Below, piece by piece: positions 24,204 to 34,741 of a stretch of DNA of 64,000 nucleotides (position 1 is its first letter; each line of letters opens with the position of its first letter). This stretch comes from a virus: the IMG/VR virus record IMGVR_UViG_3300003771_000090, positions 1 to 64,000 of that record, one strand, 5' to 3'. The notes under the pieces are model-generated. The model made no database searches and was not told the DNA's origin. It worked only from the letters and a program-made list of their open reading frames with translations. A program made the translations under genes and the position numbers.

Positions 24204-24740
24204 ATGGCTCTGCGACGCACAACACAACCGACCGCTGAGCCGGTTCTGCTCGCAGAGGCCAAGCTGCATCTCCGCGTCGACCATGACGACGAGGATGAGC
24301 TGATCGACGAGCTCATCACTGCCGCTCGGGAGACCTGCGAGAAGCGTCTGCGTCGCACGCTGCTGACAAGCGGCTGGACTCTTACGCTGGACAGCTTCTC
24401 GGAGTTGCGCTGCCTCGAGAACCCACCGGTGGTCAGCGTGGGCAGTATCAGCTATCTGGACTCGTTGTCGGCATCGCAGACGCTGGACCCGGCGGCGTAC
24501 GACGTTGATTTTGCCAGTGAGCCGGCACGCATCCGGCCGGCGTCGAGCTGGCCTTCCACCGCAGCAAAGATGGCGGCCGTGACCGTCGTCTACACGGCTG
24601 GTTACCAGAGTGCGGCTGACATTCCCCGACCGATCAAACAGTGGATGCTGCTGGCGATCGGCGAGATGTACGAAAACCGCGAAGGGCTGCCGGAGAACTT
24701 CAACGACCGGTTGCTCGACCCCTACAAGATCTGGGGCTGA
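24204..24740 (+). CDS. Head-tail connector (gp6-like)
   Basis: A 178-residue protein. The motif LAEAKLHLRVDHDDEDELID followed by LITAARETCEKRLRRTLL is diagnostic of the HK97 gp6/SPP1 gp15-like adaptor family that docks below the portal. Confidence 0.88.
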   Translation: MALRRTTQPTAEPVLLAEAKLHLRVDHDDEDELIDELITAARETCEKRLRRTLLTSGWTLTLDSFSELRCLENPPVVSVGSISYLDSLSASQTLDPAAYDVDFASEPARIRPASSWPSTAAKMAAVTVVYTAGYQSAADIPRPIKQWMLLAIGEMYENREGLPENFNDRLLDPYKIWG

Positions 24741-24742
24741 CC

Positions 24743-25069
24743 ATGAAGGCTGGAAAACTCAATCGGCGCATCAGGATCGAGCGGCCTGGCGCTGTGCCGG
24801 ATGCCTTGGGTCAGCCGACCCCTGGGTGGTCGCTTGTTGCAGAGGTCTGGGCGGACATTCGGCACCTGAATGGCCTTGAGACGCTGAAGGCCGACCAGCC
24901 GAAGTCTGTGGTGAAGGCCAGCATGCGGATTCGATACCGGGCTGACATCGACGCGTCGATGCGGGTCGTGTACGGTGCCGCCGTCTATGACATTCAGGCG
25001 GTTCTGCCGGATGAAGAGGACCGTGACCGGCTGGACTTGGCGTGCGAGATTGGAGCATCGGATGGCTGA
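24743..25069 (+). CDS. Head-tail adaptor / head closure protein
   Basis: About 108 residues starting MKAGKLNRRIRIERPGAVPD, a pattern typical of the SPP1 gp16/HK97 gp7-like head-closure family, with WADIRHLNGLETLKADQ and IRYRADIDASMRVVYG continuing the beta-barrel. Overlaps the next gene by eight bases. Confidence 0.85.
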   Translation: MKAGKLNRRIRIERPGAVPDALGQPTPGWSLVAEVWADIRHLNGLETLKADQPKSVVKASMRIRYRADIDASMRVVYGAAVYDIQAVLPDEEDRDRLDLACEIGASDG

Positions 25070-25409
25070 ATCCGCAGAATCAACTGTCGCGACGGCCTTG
25101 GGCGGAACCGGGATCAAGTTCTTCCCGGATGTCGCACCTACAGGCACGGCGGGTCCATATCTCACCTACCAGGCGGTCGGAGGTCAGGACGTCAACGACA
25201 TGTCGGGCCCTGCTGACCTTGAGAACGCCCGGATGCAGATCAACGCGTGGGCGGTGACCCGCGCGGGCGCAATAGCCGCTTTGCGTAGCGCGCGAAGCGC
25301 GCTGGTGGCGGTCGGTGGACTCCCAATCGGAGCGCCGGTAAGTACCTACGAACCGGACACCAAGCTTTACGGATCCAGGCTCGACTTTAGCCTTTGGTTC
25401 AAGCCGTAA
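25062..25409 (+). CDS. Tail completion protein (DUF3168/gp17-like)
   Basis: A 115-residue protein with FFPDVAPTGTAGPYLTYQAV and RMQINAWAVTRAGAIAALR, the conserved parts of the DUF3168 tail-terminator family. It caps the tail tube and joins it to the head. A terminator follows. Confidence 0.82.
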   Translation: MAESAESTVATALGGTGIKFFPDVAPTGTAGPYLTYQAVGGQDVNDMSGPADLENARMQINAWAVTRAGAIAALRSARSALVAVGGLPIGAPVSTYEPDTKLYGSRLDFSLWFKP

Positions 25410-25429
25410 CTCTAAAACGGCTTTTCCCT

Positions 25430-25451
25430 GCCCGCTCTGCGCGGGCTTTTT
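25430..25451 (+). terminator. Terminator between head-completion and tail-tube genes
   Basis: GCCCGC and GCGGGC form a 6-base GC stem followed by TTTTTC. It lies between the tail completion gene and the major tail protein gene. Confidence 0.7.
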
Positions 25452-25468
25452 CATTTGACGAGGTCAAA

Positions 25469-26110
25469 ATGCCATCTACCGCAATTTCCGCGCAGGGGTC
25501 GAAACTCGAAATCTCCAGCACTGCTGGGTCGGGCAAGACGATTACCGCTGTGGCGGTTGGATTTCCCACCGTTCTTACGTCCGCCGCACACGGCCTGAGC
25601 AACGGCGACGTTGTGACGCTGGCCGGTCTGACTGGCGCGGACGCCGCGCTGCTGAACGGTCAGACCGCCGTGGTCAAGTACAAGTCGGCGAACACGATCG
25701 CCGTGGACATCGATACGACGGGCAAAACGATCACCGCGGCCGGCACGTTCACCCCCCTGGGTTGGACCAAGGTCGAGAACCTGGTGTCCTTCAAGGGCTT
25801 CGACGGTCAGGCCAGCGAACTGGACGTCACCGACCTGGACTCGACGGCCAAGGAATTCATGCTCGGGCTGCAGGACTGGGGTACCTTCAGCTTCGATGTG
25901 AACCGTGACATGAACGACGCCGGCCAGCAAGCCGTCGATGCGTCCAAGCGCGCGGGGACGCAGAAGGCCTACAAGCTGACCATGCCGAATGGCAAGACCA
26001 AGACCTTCAATGCCTACTGCAAGAACAGCCCGCTGGAAGGCGGCGTTGACCAGGTGCTGAAGACCTCCGGTGTGACGCTGCGCATTACCGGCGACGTGGT
26101 GGACGCATAA
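25469..26110 (+). CDS. Major tail (tube) protein
   Basis: A 213-residue protein of the lambda V/phage tail-tube fold: an SAQGSKLEISSTAGSG start, KVENLVSFKGFDGQASELDV strand, and GVTLRITGDVV end. It is preceded by a terminator and followed at once by the G/GT chaperones, as in lambda (V-G-T-H). Confidence 0.85.
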   Translation: MPSTAISAQGSKLEISSTAGSGKTITAVAVGFPTVLTSAAHGLSNGDVVTLAGLTGADAALLNGQTAVVKYKSANTIAVDIDTTGKTITAAGTFTPLGWTKVENLVSFKGFDGQASELDVTDLDSTAKEFMLGLQDWGTFSFDVNRDMNDAGQQAVDASKRAGTQKAYKLTMPNGKTKTFNAYCKNSPLEGGVDQVLKTSGVTLRITGDVVDA

Positions 26111-26111
26111 C

Positions 26112-26516
26112 ATGGGCATGCTCACGAAAGCAGCAATTCTGGCCGCGGTGGACCTCGAAACGAAAGACGTCGAGGTCCCCGAGTGGGGCGGTACCGTTCG
26201 TGTTGCCATGATGTCGGGCAAGGCCCGCGACGAGTTTTTCGCACGGCAGGGCGAGGGCAAGGTGCCATACAGCCAATTTTCCGCCAGCGTACTGGTGGCG
26301 ACTGTGGTGGGCGAGGACGGAGCGGCGCTCTTCGAAGATGCCGACATCGAGGCGCTCCGGGCAAAAAGCCTGGCAGCTATGGAGCGCGTCCTGGCGGTGT
26401 CCCTCAAGCTCAACGGCATCGGCGCCAACGCGACCGAGGAAGCGGAAAAAAACTCCGGCGCCGCCCCGAGCGGCGATTCTGGTTCCGTCTCGCCCTCGCC
26501 CTTGGAAAGTCAGTAG
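26112..26516 (+). CDS. Tail assembly chaperone G
   Basis: A 134-residue zero-frame product with a helical N-terminal domain (MLTKAAILAAVDLETKDV) and an acidic tail. It binds the tape measure during tail assembly in related phages. A fraction of ribosomes shift to -1 at 26447-26453 and make the longer GT protein. Confidence 0.85.
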   Translation: MGMLTKAAILAAVDLETKDVEVPEWGGTVRVAMMSGKARDEFFARQGEGKVPYSQFSASVLVATVVGEDGAALFEDADIEALRAKSLAAMERVLAVSLKLNGIGANATEEAEKNSGAAPSGDSGSVSPSPLESQ

Positions 26517-26806
26517 CCGAGGCGCAGGCGTGCATCTCTGGCGCCGAGTTCAACGAGTGGATGGCCTTCCACAAGCTTGAGCCGTGGGGCAGCCACTACG
26601 ACGACCTCCGGGCCGGGGTGGTGACGTCGATGATCGGCAACGTGCATCGAGACAGGAAGAGGCAGGCGAATCCGTTCGGCGATCTGGACTTCATTCCGTG
26701 GAATGAGCATTCCCGCGCAGGACGCGCAGCGGAGCCCATCTTGCTGGACGACGCGGAAGCCCAGTCGAACCTGATCGATCAGATGATGTTCCCAAAGAGG
26801 CAGTAA
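26112..26806 (+). CDS. Tail assembly chaperone GT, made by -1 frameshift
   Basis: The zero frame is read to 26453 (114 codons) and then the -1 frame to 26806, giving about 231 residues. The added part (FRLALALGKSVAEAQA and FNEWMAFHKLEPWG) is the conserved T-like domain (DUF4035-like). Existence of the fused product is inferred from the canonical slippery site and the coding potential of the second frame, which has no ribosome-binding site of its own at the junction. Confidence 0.85.
26447..26453 (+). promoter_or_regulatory. Slippery site A AAA AAC for programmed -1 frameshift
   Basis: The heptamer stands in exact X-XXY-YYZ phase with the G frame (GAA AAA AAC) and gives access to the downstream T-like frame. 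A AAA AAC is one of the most efficient known slippery sequences. Confidence 0.9.
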
Positions 26807-27249
26807 TGGCGAAGCCGAGATCCGTCACAGTCGAGAACGAGGACGCGCTGAAGGCAGCGCTCAACGACCTGGATGAGATCGCCAGTGAGTCGGTGCTCCG
26901 CCAGGCCGCCGTCGCCGGCGCGCGCGAGATCCATGCCGAAGTGAAGCTGCGCGCGCCGGTCGACAAGGGCATCTATGAGGGCAAGCAGAGCAAGCGTCCG
27001 TTCGGGTTCCTGCGCGAGCACATCATCATCGCGTACGACGAGGAAGTGTCCATTCCTGGCCGATTGGCATCGTACATCGTGACGTGGTCCAAGGAGGCGT
27101 TCTACGGCCGGTTCCTCGAGTACGGCACGTCGAAGATGGCCGCGCAGCCGTTCCTCCGACCCGGCTTCGAGGCAAAGCGGAAGGCCGCCTCCGCCGCAGT
27201 CGACGAGGTCATCCAGCAAAAGGCGAAGGAGTTTTCCGGTGGCAAATGA
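26806..27249 (+). CDS. HK97 gp10-like tail protein
   Basis: A 147-residue protein with the gp10-family pattern: basic N-terminal helix, [13 protein letters not shown] (start of the conserved beta domain), and [21 protein letters not shown] at the C-terminal half. These proteins act in head-tail joining or tail completion. Here it lies between GT and the tape measure. Overlaps the next gene. Confidence 0.82.
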   Translation: MAKPRSVTVENEDALKAALNDLDEIASESVLRQAAVAGAREIHAEVKLRAPVDKGIYEGKQSKRPFGFLREHIIIAYDEEVSIPGRLASYIVTWSKEAFYGRFLEYGTSKMAAQPFLRPGFEAKRKAASAAVDEVIQQKAKEFSGGK

Positions 27250-29980
27250 AACCGTAGTTCGCGTCACAGCTGACGCCAGCGGATACAAGGCCGAGCTGGA
27301 CAAGGCCCGGGCCAGCGCTGATGCCTTCATTGCGAAGCAGGAAGAGGCAGCACGCCGCACAAAGGCAGCGCAGGACGCAGTGGCAGAGGCGGCCAAGAAC
27401 GGTTCCGACGCCAGCGCACGTGCGATCAACGCGTACGTCCAGCAGGTTGCGCGCTTGTCGGAGTCGGCCGGCAAGACCCGTGTTCAGCTGCTCGAGCAAA
27501 AGGCTGCCCAGCTGGGCGTGACCGAGGCCGTCGCCGACTACCTCAACAAGCTGAAAGAGGTGGAGCGCAACTCCGGCGGCGGAAAGAAGGTGCAGGACGC
27601 GCTCGAGGGCGTGGGCGTATCGGCCAGGCAGACGGCCGCCGCCATGCGCATGGTGCCGGCCCAGATGACGGACATTGTGACGCAGCTGGCCGGCGGGCAG
27701 AGCCCGCTGCTGATCCTGACGCAACAGGGTGGTCAGCTGAAGGACATGTTCGGCGGCATCGGGCCGGCAGTGCGCGCGGTTGGGACGTACGTGTCCAGCT
27801 TGATTAATCCGTTGACGGTCACCGCCGCTGCAGCGGCAGCGCTGGGCTATGCGTTCTACGCAGGCAACAAGGAAGCCAAGGAGTTCAACAATACCCTGGC
27901 TCTGACGGGTAACTATGCCGCTCAGACCGCGTCGTCGTTCCAGGGGCTGGCGCGCCAGGTGGCTTCGGATGCCAATTCATCGTTCGGCGATGCGCGTGAC
28001 GTGCTGCTGGACCTCACGAAGAGCGGACGCTATACCTCCAGCGAGATGGAGTCGCTGGCCGCGGTGATCCTTCGGACCTCTCGGGCAACGGGCGAGTCGC
28101 TGGAAAACGTCAGCAAGGACTACGCAAAGCTGGCCGAAGATCCGGCAAAGTGGGCAGCAGAGCACAACCAGTCCATGCACTTCATGGACGTGGCGACCTA
28201 CCAGCACATCGTGGCGCTGCAGGAGTCAGGAGACAAGCACGCCGCCCTGAAGGCGGTAATTGACGCCACGACGGCCCAGGTTGCCAGTTCTTCTGTCGCC
28301 AATCTGTCCAAGGCTGAGCAGGCGTGGCGCAGTGCCACCGCGGCAGTCTCCCGCTTCTGGGAAGAAACCAAGAAGGGACTGTCTACCGGCCCGACGCTGC
28401 AGGACCGGATCGACACGCTGATGGGCGAGCGTAGTGACATCCAGAGCAACCCTCTGGCCGCCGGCCGCGTCAAGCAAATCGATCAGCAGGTCGCACTACT
28501 TCAAGAGCAGCAGCGCATCGAGCAACGGGCGGCTGAGACGCAGGCGGCGAACGCCAAGCGGCAGGAAGCTGCCATCGCCGCCCAGCAGCGTGTCGACAAG
28601 ATGGCCGACACGGTGATGTCGAACGCCCAGCGCCGCCAGAAGGAGCTGGAGAAGCTGCAGAAGGACCGCGAGGCGATCTTGGCCGGTGGCGGCAAGTTCT
28701 CGGACGAAGACTATGCCAAGCTGGTGGCGGGGATCAACGACAAGTACAAGGATCCGAAAACCCCGAAGGCCAAGGCCGTTCAGGATGACGCGGCAACTCG
28801 TTTCATCCAGCAAATCCGCGATCAGGACGCTGCTACCCGCGCCGCGTTGGAGTCGAGCGACAAGCTGACAAACGCCGAAAGGATGCAGGCCAAGTTCCTC
28901 CAGGACATTTCCGACCTGAAGGAAAAGAAAATCCTCACGGCGGACCAGAAGAGCTTGCTGGCGCGGCAAGATGAAATCAAAGCGACGCTTCAGCAGTACG
29001 TCGCCGATGATCGGCGCCTTAAAGTGAAGGAGGACATCGCCAAGCTGGAGGAGCGGTCGGCAGCAGTAAATGCCCAGATCAGCAACTACCAGAAGTCTCA
29101 GAACGAGCAGTACCAGCGGCAACTGGACGCCATCGGGCGCGGCGGTGAGGCGCAGCGCCAGGCGGAGGCAGTCAAGTCGATCCACACCCAGTACGAGAAT
29201 CTGCAGCTGCAGTTGGAGAAGGCAACGCCGGCGGCTGCGCGCAACTCCGAGGCCTACGTAAAGGCGCAGAAGGACATCAGCGACGGCCTCCAGCAGTCGC
29301 TGGCGGACTACGATACCTACTACTCGACGCTTCGCGAGAAGCAGACGGACTGGGTGAACGGCGCCACCGAGGCCATGGCCAACTACGCTGATTCGTCGCG
29401 CAATGCGATGGCTCAGGCCAGCAATGCCGCGACCAATGCGTTCAAACGTATGGAGGACGGCATTGTCGCCTTCGCGACCACCGGTAAGTTCAACTTCGGC
29501 GACTTCGCCCAGGCGGTGATTGCGGACCTGATCCGCATTCAGGCTCGCGCGGCGTTGTCAGGGCTGTTCGGACAACTGGTAGGGCTGGCCACCGGCGCGT
29601 TGGGCGGCGCCGGCGGTACCGACACCGGTACGGCGGGCATCTCCAGTACGTCCCCTGTGGACATGAGCACGGTAACCGGGGTGGAAATGCGCGCCGGTGG
29701 CGGCTCTGTAAATGCTGGTCAGCCGTATATCGTCGGGGAAGTCGGCCCTGAGTTGTTCGTGCCCCCTGCCTCTGGAAGCATTGTTCCGAACGGCGCGCTT
29801 GGCAGCGTCGGCGCGGCTGGTGGTGGGGATGTGACGATCAATCAAAACATCCACATCGACAGTCGCTCCGACCAGGCGGTGATCTTGACGGCAATGAGGC
29901 AAGCGAAGGACGCCGCGGTCGCGGAGGTCAAGAAGAACTTCGCGCGTGGCGGAGACATCAGCCAAACAGCCAGGAGATAA
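27239..29980 (+). CDS. Tail tape measure protein
   Basis: A 913-residue protein. An N-terminal coiled coil (20-110) is followed by the TMP_2 block [20 protein letters not shown] near residue 138, hydrophobic helices (about 180-205), long coiled coils (380-700) and the lambda-type C-terminal region [20 protein letters not shown]. Its length sets tail length, and its hydrophobic part may enter the host membrane. GTG start overlapping the gp10-like gene. Confidence 0.92.
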   Translation: MANETVVRVTADASGYKAELDKARASADAFIAKQEEAARRTKAAQDAVAEAAKNGSDASARAINAYVQQVARLSESAGKTRVQLLEQKAAQLGVTEAVADYLNKLKEVERNSGGGKKVQDALEGVGVSARQTAAAMRMVPAQMTDIVTQLAGGQSPLLILTQQGGQLKDMFGGIGPAVRAVGTYVSSLINPLTVTAAAAAALGYAFYAGNKEAKEFNNTLALTGNYAAQTASSFQGLARQVASDANSSFGDARDVLLDLTKSGRYTSSEMESLAAVILRTSRATGESLENVSKDYAKLAEDPAKWAAEHNQSMHFMDVATYQHIVALQESGDKHAALKAVIDATTAQVASSSVANLSKAEQAWRSATAAVSRFWEETKKGLSTGPTLQDRIDTLMGERSDIQSNPLAAGRVKQIDQQVALLQEQQRIEQRAAETQAANAKRQEAAIAAQQRVDKMADTVMSNAQRRQKELEKLQKDREAILAGGGKFSDEDYAKLVAGINDKYKDPKTPKAKAVQDDAATRFIQQIRDQDAATRAALESSDKLTNAERMQAKFLQDISDLKEKKILTADQKSLLARQDEIKATLQQYVADDRRLKVKEDIAKLEERSAAVNAQISNYQKSQNEQYQRQLDAIGRGGEAQRQAEAVKSIHTQYENLQLQLEKATPAAARNSEAYVKAQKDISDGLQQSLADYDTYYSTLREKQTDWVNGATEAMANYADSSRNAMAQASNAATNAFKRMEDGIVAFATTGKFNFGDFAQAVIADLIRIQARAALSGLFGQLVGLATGALGGAGGTDTGTAGISSTSPVDMSTVTGVEMRAGGGSVNAGQPYIVGEVGPELFVPPASGSIVPNGALGSVGAAGGGDVTINQNIHIDSRSDQAVILTAMRQAKDAAVAEVKKNFARGGDISQTARR

Positions 29981-29982
29981 GC

Positions 29983-30576
29983 ATGGCAGTCCTCGACTGG
30001 CCTGACGGCATTGTTCCGTCGAAGGCGACGTGGAACCTGAAGTCGAATACGGAAAGCTTCACGTCGCCGCTTAACGGCTCGTCGCAAACCATTGAGCGGC
30101 CTGGTGCGCGATGGAAGGTTTCACTGGAGTTCCCGCCTCTGAAGGATCCCGATCGTGGTCGGCTGGAGGCCTTCCTTGCCGCCCTCAACGGCATGGCGGG
30201 TCGATTCACAATCTGGCCGCATGGGCGGCCTGGTAGCTCTCCCTACAGCCCGCTTGTCAACGGAACTCTGACGGACTTTAAATCACTTCCGACCAAGTCT
30301 TGGCCAGCTTCAACGGTGGTCCTGCGCGCGGGAGATTTTCTAGCCGTAAATGGCGAACTGAAGATGGTTACTGCGGACGTGACCAGCGATTCGAGTGGGC
30401 TGGCTAGTGTTCCGGTATCGCCACCGTTCCGAAAGGCTCCGGCGGCAAACTCGGTGATCACGCTGAACAAGCCGCGGGCGACGATGATGCTGGCCTCAGA
30501 CGAAAACGGGATAGCGGTCGTCCAGGGAAGGTTCTCGGACTCTGTGGCGATAGGGATGATTGAGGTGTTCTTATGA
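29983..30576 (+). CDS. Distal tail protein (M-like position)
   Basis: A 197-residue protein with WPDGIVPSKATWNLKSNTES and a DRGRLEAFLAALNGMAGRF motif typical of the tail-tip component that follows the tape measure in phages of this type. Coupled to the next gene by four bases. Confidence 0.7.
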   Translation: MAVLDWPDGIVPSKATWNLKSNTESFTSPLNGSSQTIERPGARWKVSLEFPPLKDPDRGRLEAFLAALNGMAGRFTIWPHGRPGSSPYSPLVNGTLTDFKSLPTKSWPASTVVLRAGDFLAVNGELKMVTADVTSDSSGLASVPVSPPFRKAPAANSVITLNKPRATMMLASDENGIAVVQGRFSDSVAIGMIEVFL

Positions 30577-31127
30577 CGCGCGCCTTGGATGGAGGGACTG
30601 TCTCGGCAGTTACTTCCGGCCATGTTCCATACCTGTTCTTCGTGGAGTTGGGGTTCTCGAGTCCGCTTCGTGTCTGCAGCGCCGGCTATGACATGGATTG
30701 GAACGGATTTACGTGGATGGGGCTCGGTGCACTCGGCAGTATCGAGCCTGTCGAGGAGCAGGCGGGCCTGGAGGCCATCGGCGTTAGCCTGACTTTGACT
30801 GGCGTCCCGAGCGATATGGTCGCGATCTCGTTGCTGGAGCAGTACCAGGGTAAGCCTTGCCAGATATGGTTTGCACCGCTCCGCGAGGACATGCAGCTCG
30901 TGGTGCAGCCAACGCGTCTGTTCTCTGGACGGATGGACACGATGAACACGGAAGTGGGCGATACGGCGACAATCACCCTTTCGGCTGAGTCCCGCATGGT
31001 TTCCTGGGATCGACCGAGAACCCGTCGCTTTAACAACGAGGATCAGCAGAGCCGCTATCCGGGGGACCGCGGCCTCGAGTTCGTGGCGCAGATGGTAGAG
31101 AAAAACCTGACTTGGGGGCGTGGATGA
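30573..31127 (+). CDS. Minor tail protein (L-like position)
   Basis: A 184-residue beta-rich protein (LFFVELGFSSPLRVCSAG, then LEAIGVSLTLTGVP). It resembles DUF2163-like tail-tip proteins by pattern. It sits second in the tip cluster and probably forms the hub between tube and J. Confidence 0.68.
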   Translation: MTRALDGGTVSAVTSGHVPYLFFVELGFSSPLRVCSAGYDMDWNGFTWMGLGALGSIEPVEEQAGLEAIGVSLTLTGVPSDMVAISLLEQYQGKPCQIWFAPLREDMQLVVQPTRLFSGRMDTMNTEVGDTATITLSAESRMVSWDRPRTRRFNNEDQQSRYPGDRGLEFVAQMVEKNLTWGRG

Positions 31128-31525
31128 TGCGTCTGGATGACTGGCCTACGAGACTGGCCGCCTTTGTCGAAGCCCGCCGAGAGCGGGCTTTTTCTTGGGG
31201 CGAATCCGACTGCTGCCTTTTTGTCTGTGACGGCGTGGAAGCGATTACCGGTGTGGATCCTGCGGCCCGTTGGCGCGGTCTGTACACGAGCGAGAAGGGA
31301 GCGCGCCGGCTCCTGCGAGACAACGGCGGAGTGGCGGGGCTGGCGGAACTGGCCTTCGGCTCTCCGATTCAGACACCACTGGCTGGCCGTGGCGATGTGG
31401 TGCTTATCGATACGCCGGCCGGAGAGGCACTTGCCCTATGCACTGGGCAAGTGATTGCCGCGCAAGGTGAGGTCGGTCTCGAATTCCATCCCATTGGCGC
31501 CGCAAAGGCTGCATGGAAAATTTAG
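31124..31525 (+). CDS. DUF6950/NlpC-P60-like tail-tip protein (K-like position)
   Basis: A 133-residue protein. RAFSWGESDCCLFVCDGVEA contains a candidate catalytic Cys in the context seen in NlpC/P60-like tail hydrolases. A His/Gly-containing strand AGRGDVVLIDTP follows. It may cut peptidoglycan at infection; the second catalytic residue is not certain. ATGA overlap with the upstream gene. Confidence 0.65.
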   Translation: MMRLDDWPTRLAAFVEARRERAFSWGESDCCLFVCDGVEAITGVDPAARWRGLYTSEKGARRLLRDNGGVAGLAELAFGSPIQTPLAGRGDVVLIDTPAGEALALCTGQVIAAQGEVGLEFHPIGAAKAAWKI

Positions 31526-31534
31526 GAGAAGCGC

Positions 31535-34500
31535 ATGCCAGCAGCTGCAGCAGCTGCAGTAGCTTCAGCAATCTTTAGTGCAGCAGGTGGTGTTGCGGCC
31601 GGTGCATTTGCTGTGGCTGCTGCAACGATAGCGTACGGCGCCGCGTTCGCGGTGGTATCGCTTGGTATTTCCTTCGCCATTGGCTCCCTCATGGGCGCGG
31701 TGTTCAAGCCCCGCAGTCAGAACGGCTTCTCGGCAGAGGCGCAAGGCCGCTCACAGGTCGTGCGGTCCAATATCCAGCCGCGCAATCTCATCTACGGCCG
31801 GGCCATGACATCTGGCCCTTTGGTGTTTGCGGCAAGCACCGACGAGGGTGACGCCAAGAACCGATACATGCACCTGGTTATCGCGCTGGCAGACCATGAG
31901 TGCGACGCGATCGAGGAAATCTATCTAGGGGAGGATCCGGTCGGGCCGTTGGACGGCAGTGGGTATGTCACGAACAGCAAGTTCATGAAGAACTACGGTC
32001 AGGTGCGTACGGACGTCATGCCCGTGAGCATGGGTGGCGGTGAACAAGCGGTCATCTCGATGCCGTACTTTATCTGGCGCGTGATCTCCGTGGTGGCCAA
32101 CCTTTCGGATGGGTCCTCGCAGGTCGTCAAGGACTTCACTTGGGACGAAAATAGCCCCACGCTTCGGATGCGCGGCATGTCACCCGACACCACGTCTGTC
32201 ACCGTGAACTACGAAACGCGCTATGTACGCGCCTTCGTCAGGGTGAAGAAGCATCTGGGCAGCGCCGACCAGGCCGCCGACAACGATCTGGTTTCCGAGG
32301 TGTCAGACTGGACATATGACCACCGGTTGCAGGGAATTTGCTACATCTACGTCCGCCTGGAATACAACTCGGATCTGTTCCCGAACGGCATTCCGAATGT
32401 GAAGGCGCTGGTGAGAGGCAAGCGGCTCTATGATCCACGTAAGGGGATCACGGCGTTCACGGATAACTGGGCGCTGTGCGTTTACGACTACCTGCGCGAC
32501 GAGCGGGGTTTCGGATGCGCTGACTCGGACATCGATCTGCAGTCGGTAGTGACTGCGGCGAACATCAGCGACGAGACTGTTGCCCTGGCAGGCGGCGCTG
32601 GCCAGTTCCGCTATCGCTGCAATGGGGTGGTGATGTCGGACAAGTCGCCACGTGACAACTTGTCGGAGATGGCTTCGGCGGGCGGCGGCCCGATCGTGAT
32701 CAGTGGAGGTGTCTTCCGCGTTTTCGCGGGGGCGTACGACATTCCAACGGTCACGCTCACGGAAGATGACCTGCGCGGACCGGTCAAGGTATCACCTCGG
32801 ATCTCCCGCAAGGACCTGTTCAATGTCGTGAAGGGCACTTTCGTTGATCCGTCGAACGCATGGCAGCCTTCGGATTTTTCGGCAGTAAAGAACTCCACCT
32901 ATGCGACGCAGGACGGAGAGGTCATCGAGCGCGACATAGAGCTGCCTTTCACTACGGACGCGATCATGGCCCAGCGCCTGGCCAAGATCATCCTGGAGCG
33001 GTCGCGGCAAGGCATCGTCGTTGACTTCCCGGCGAAGCTGACGGCCTTTCGGCTGATGGCCTACAGCACGGTCTATCTGAAGCTGGACAAGTTCGGTTGG
33101 ACCAATAAGGTCTTCCGTGTCATGTCGTGGAAGATGAGCTCCGATGGCGGCATTGACCTGGTGCTGAACGAGGAAGGCTCAACGGTCTACGACTGGAATT
33201 ACGGAGACGCGACAGTAACAGACCCGGCGCCGGACACCAATCTTCCGGACCCGTACGTGGTGGAAGCGCTCGGCCAGATCAGCATGGATTCTGGCGAGGA
33301 TCAGCTGATTTTGAGCCAGAGCGGCGTGGTGACGTCACGGATTCTTGTGTCATGGCCGCCGGCTCGGGAATCGTCGCTCGCGCAGACTGGCCGAGTGGAG
33401 ATGCAGTACATCCGGGCCGATGGCGGGGATTGGACGCCGCTCGCGCCGCTGACCGCGGACACGACCAGCACCTACATTTCGCCGGTGGACGACGGCAAGC
33501 CGTACGTGGTCAGGGGCCGGTTTGTTTCAGCCCTGGGCGTTCGCAGTCCGGATTGGACTTACTCCGTGGTCCACATCGTAGTCGGGAAGTTGTCGCCGCC
33601 GGCCAACATGACGGGCCTGTCGCTGAATGCCCTGAACGGCATGGCCAATCTGACGTGGGACAGCGCGGTTGATCTGGACGTACGTAATGGCGGCCAGGCA
33701 AGAATTCGGCACACGACGGATCTGGTGCAGCCGAGCTGGGGCAGCGCCATCGACATCGGCGGGTTGATCTCGGGCGCGGCGAACTCGGCACAGTTGCCGC
33801 TGCTGACGGGGGTGTATCTCGGGAAGTGGATCGACTCGACCGGGCACGAGTCACCACAGGCAGACATTGTGATCACCACGGCGCCGTCGCTGGTGGATCT
33901 GAACATTGTCGCAACCGTCGCCGAACATCCGACGTTCGCGGGCGCAAAGACGGACGTGGTGCTGGACCCTGCGCTCAACGGTATCAAGCTCGTCGGTGCT
34001 GGACTGATCGATGATCAGGGGCTGATTGATGCGACAGGGTTGTGGGATACCCAACCTGCTATCGATGGGCTCGGAAAGATCGACGACGTGGTCGGGCAGG
34101 GCGGCTGGGGGCTGATCGACTCTCTCGGTGGTGTCGTTGGAAGTGGGTCTTACGCTTTCGCTCAGTCGCTGGATCTCGGTGTGGTCGAGAAGTCCAGGTT
34201 GACGGCGACGATAGACGCGGTGTCGTTTGATACCGGCGACATGATCGACTTCCGCACAGATCTCATTGATTCGTGGTTGGACATCGATGGAGCCCTGATT
34301 AACGACACGTCGGTTGTGCTGTATGTGCGAACCACGGAGGACGACCCCGCCGGCTCGCCCGCCTGGACGGAATGGCAGCGGTTTGCCATGGGTGACTACG
34401 AGGCCCGCGCATTCCAGTGGAAAGTCGACATGGCAAGCGAGTCGGCTACGCACAACGTCGTCGTGACTGGCTTGTCGGTCAGCGTGGATATGCCAGATCG

Positions 34501-34726
34501 CATCGACTACGCGCGCGGCGTGGTGTCTGCTGCCGGCCCGCAGCTCGTGACGTTTGACCGGGCATTTCGGATCGTGCCAGCCATTGGCGTCACCGCCCAG
34601 AACATGGCGCAGGGCGACTACTTCACCGTCACCTCGCCAGGCCAGGCCGGATTCACGGTCAACTTCTTCAACGCAGCAGGTACGCCGATCTCCCGCAGAT
34701 TCGACTGGGACGCGAAAGGCTATTAA
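31535..34726 (+). CDS. Central tail fibre / host-specificity protein J-like
   Basis: A 1063-residue protein. The N-terminus is hydrophobic with two possible membrane helices (residues 2-55). The hub region (80-560) carries IQPRNLIYGRAMTSGP and the VFRVMSWKMSSDGG type strands of gpJ. Fibronectin-III-like domains follow (about 600-740), then a beta-rich tip. It is expected to recognise the receptor with the distal fibre. Confidence 0.85.
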   Translation: MPAAAAAAVASAIFSAAGGVAAGAFAVAAATIAYGAAFAVVSLGISFAIGSLMGAVFKPRSQNGFSAEAQGRSQVVRSNIQPRNLIYGRAMTSGPLVFAASTDEGDAKNRYMHLVIALADHECDAIEEIYLGEDPVGPLDGSGYVTNSKFMKNYGQVRTDVMPVSMGGGEQAVISMPYFIWRVISVVANLSDGSSQVVKDFTWDENSPTLRMRGMSPDTTSVTVNYETRYVRAFVRVKKHLGSADQAADNDLVSEVSDWTYDHRLQGICYIYVRLEYNSDLFPNGIPNVKALVRGKRLYDPRKGITAFTDNWALCVYDYLRDERGFGCADSDIDLQSVVTAANISDETVALAGGAGQFRYRCNGVVMSDKSPRDNLSEMASAGGGPIVISGGVFRVFAGAYDIPTVTLTEDDLRGPVKVSPRISRKDLFNVVKGTFVDPSNAWQPSDFSAVKNSTYATQDGEVIERDIELPFTTDAIMAQRLAKIILERSRQGIVVDFPAKLTAFRLMAYSTVYLKLDKFGWTNKVFRVMSWKMSSDGGIDLVLNEEGSTVYDWNYGDATVTDPAPDTNLPDPYVVEALGQISMDSGEDQLILSQSGVVTSRILVSWPPARESSLAQTGRVEMQYIRADGGDWTPLAPLTADTTSTYISPVDDGKPYVVRGRFVSALGVRSPDWTYSVVHIVVGKLSPPANMTGLSLNALNGMANLTWDSAVDLDVRNGGQARIRHTTDLVQPSWGSAIDIGGLISGAANSAQLPLLTGVYLGKWIDSTGHESPQADIVITTAPSLVDLNIVATVAEHPTFAGAKTDVVLDPALNGIKLVGAGLIDDQGLIDATGLWDTQPAIDGLGKIDDVVGQGGWGLIDSLGGVVGSGSYAFAQSLDLGVVEKSRLTATIDAVSFDTGDMIDFRTDLIDSWLDIDGALINDTSVVLYVRTTEDDPAGSPAWTEWQRFAMGDYEARAFQWKVDMASESATHNVVVTGLSVSVDMPDRIDYARGVVSAAGPQLVTFDRAFRIVPAIGVTAQNMAQGDYFTVTSPGQAGFTVNFFNAAGTPISRRFDWDAKGY

Positions 34727-34741
34727 CGAGAGAGGAAAAGC

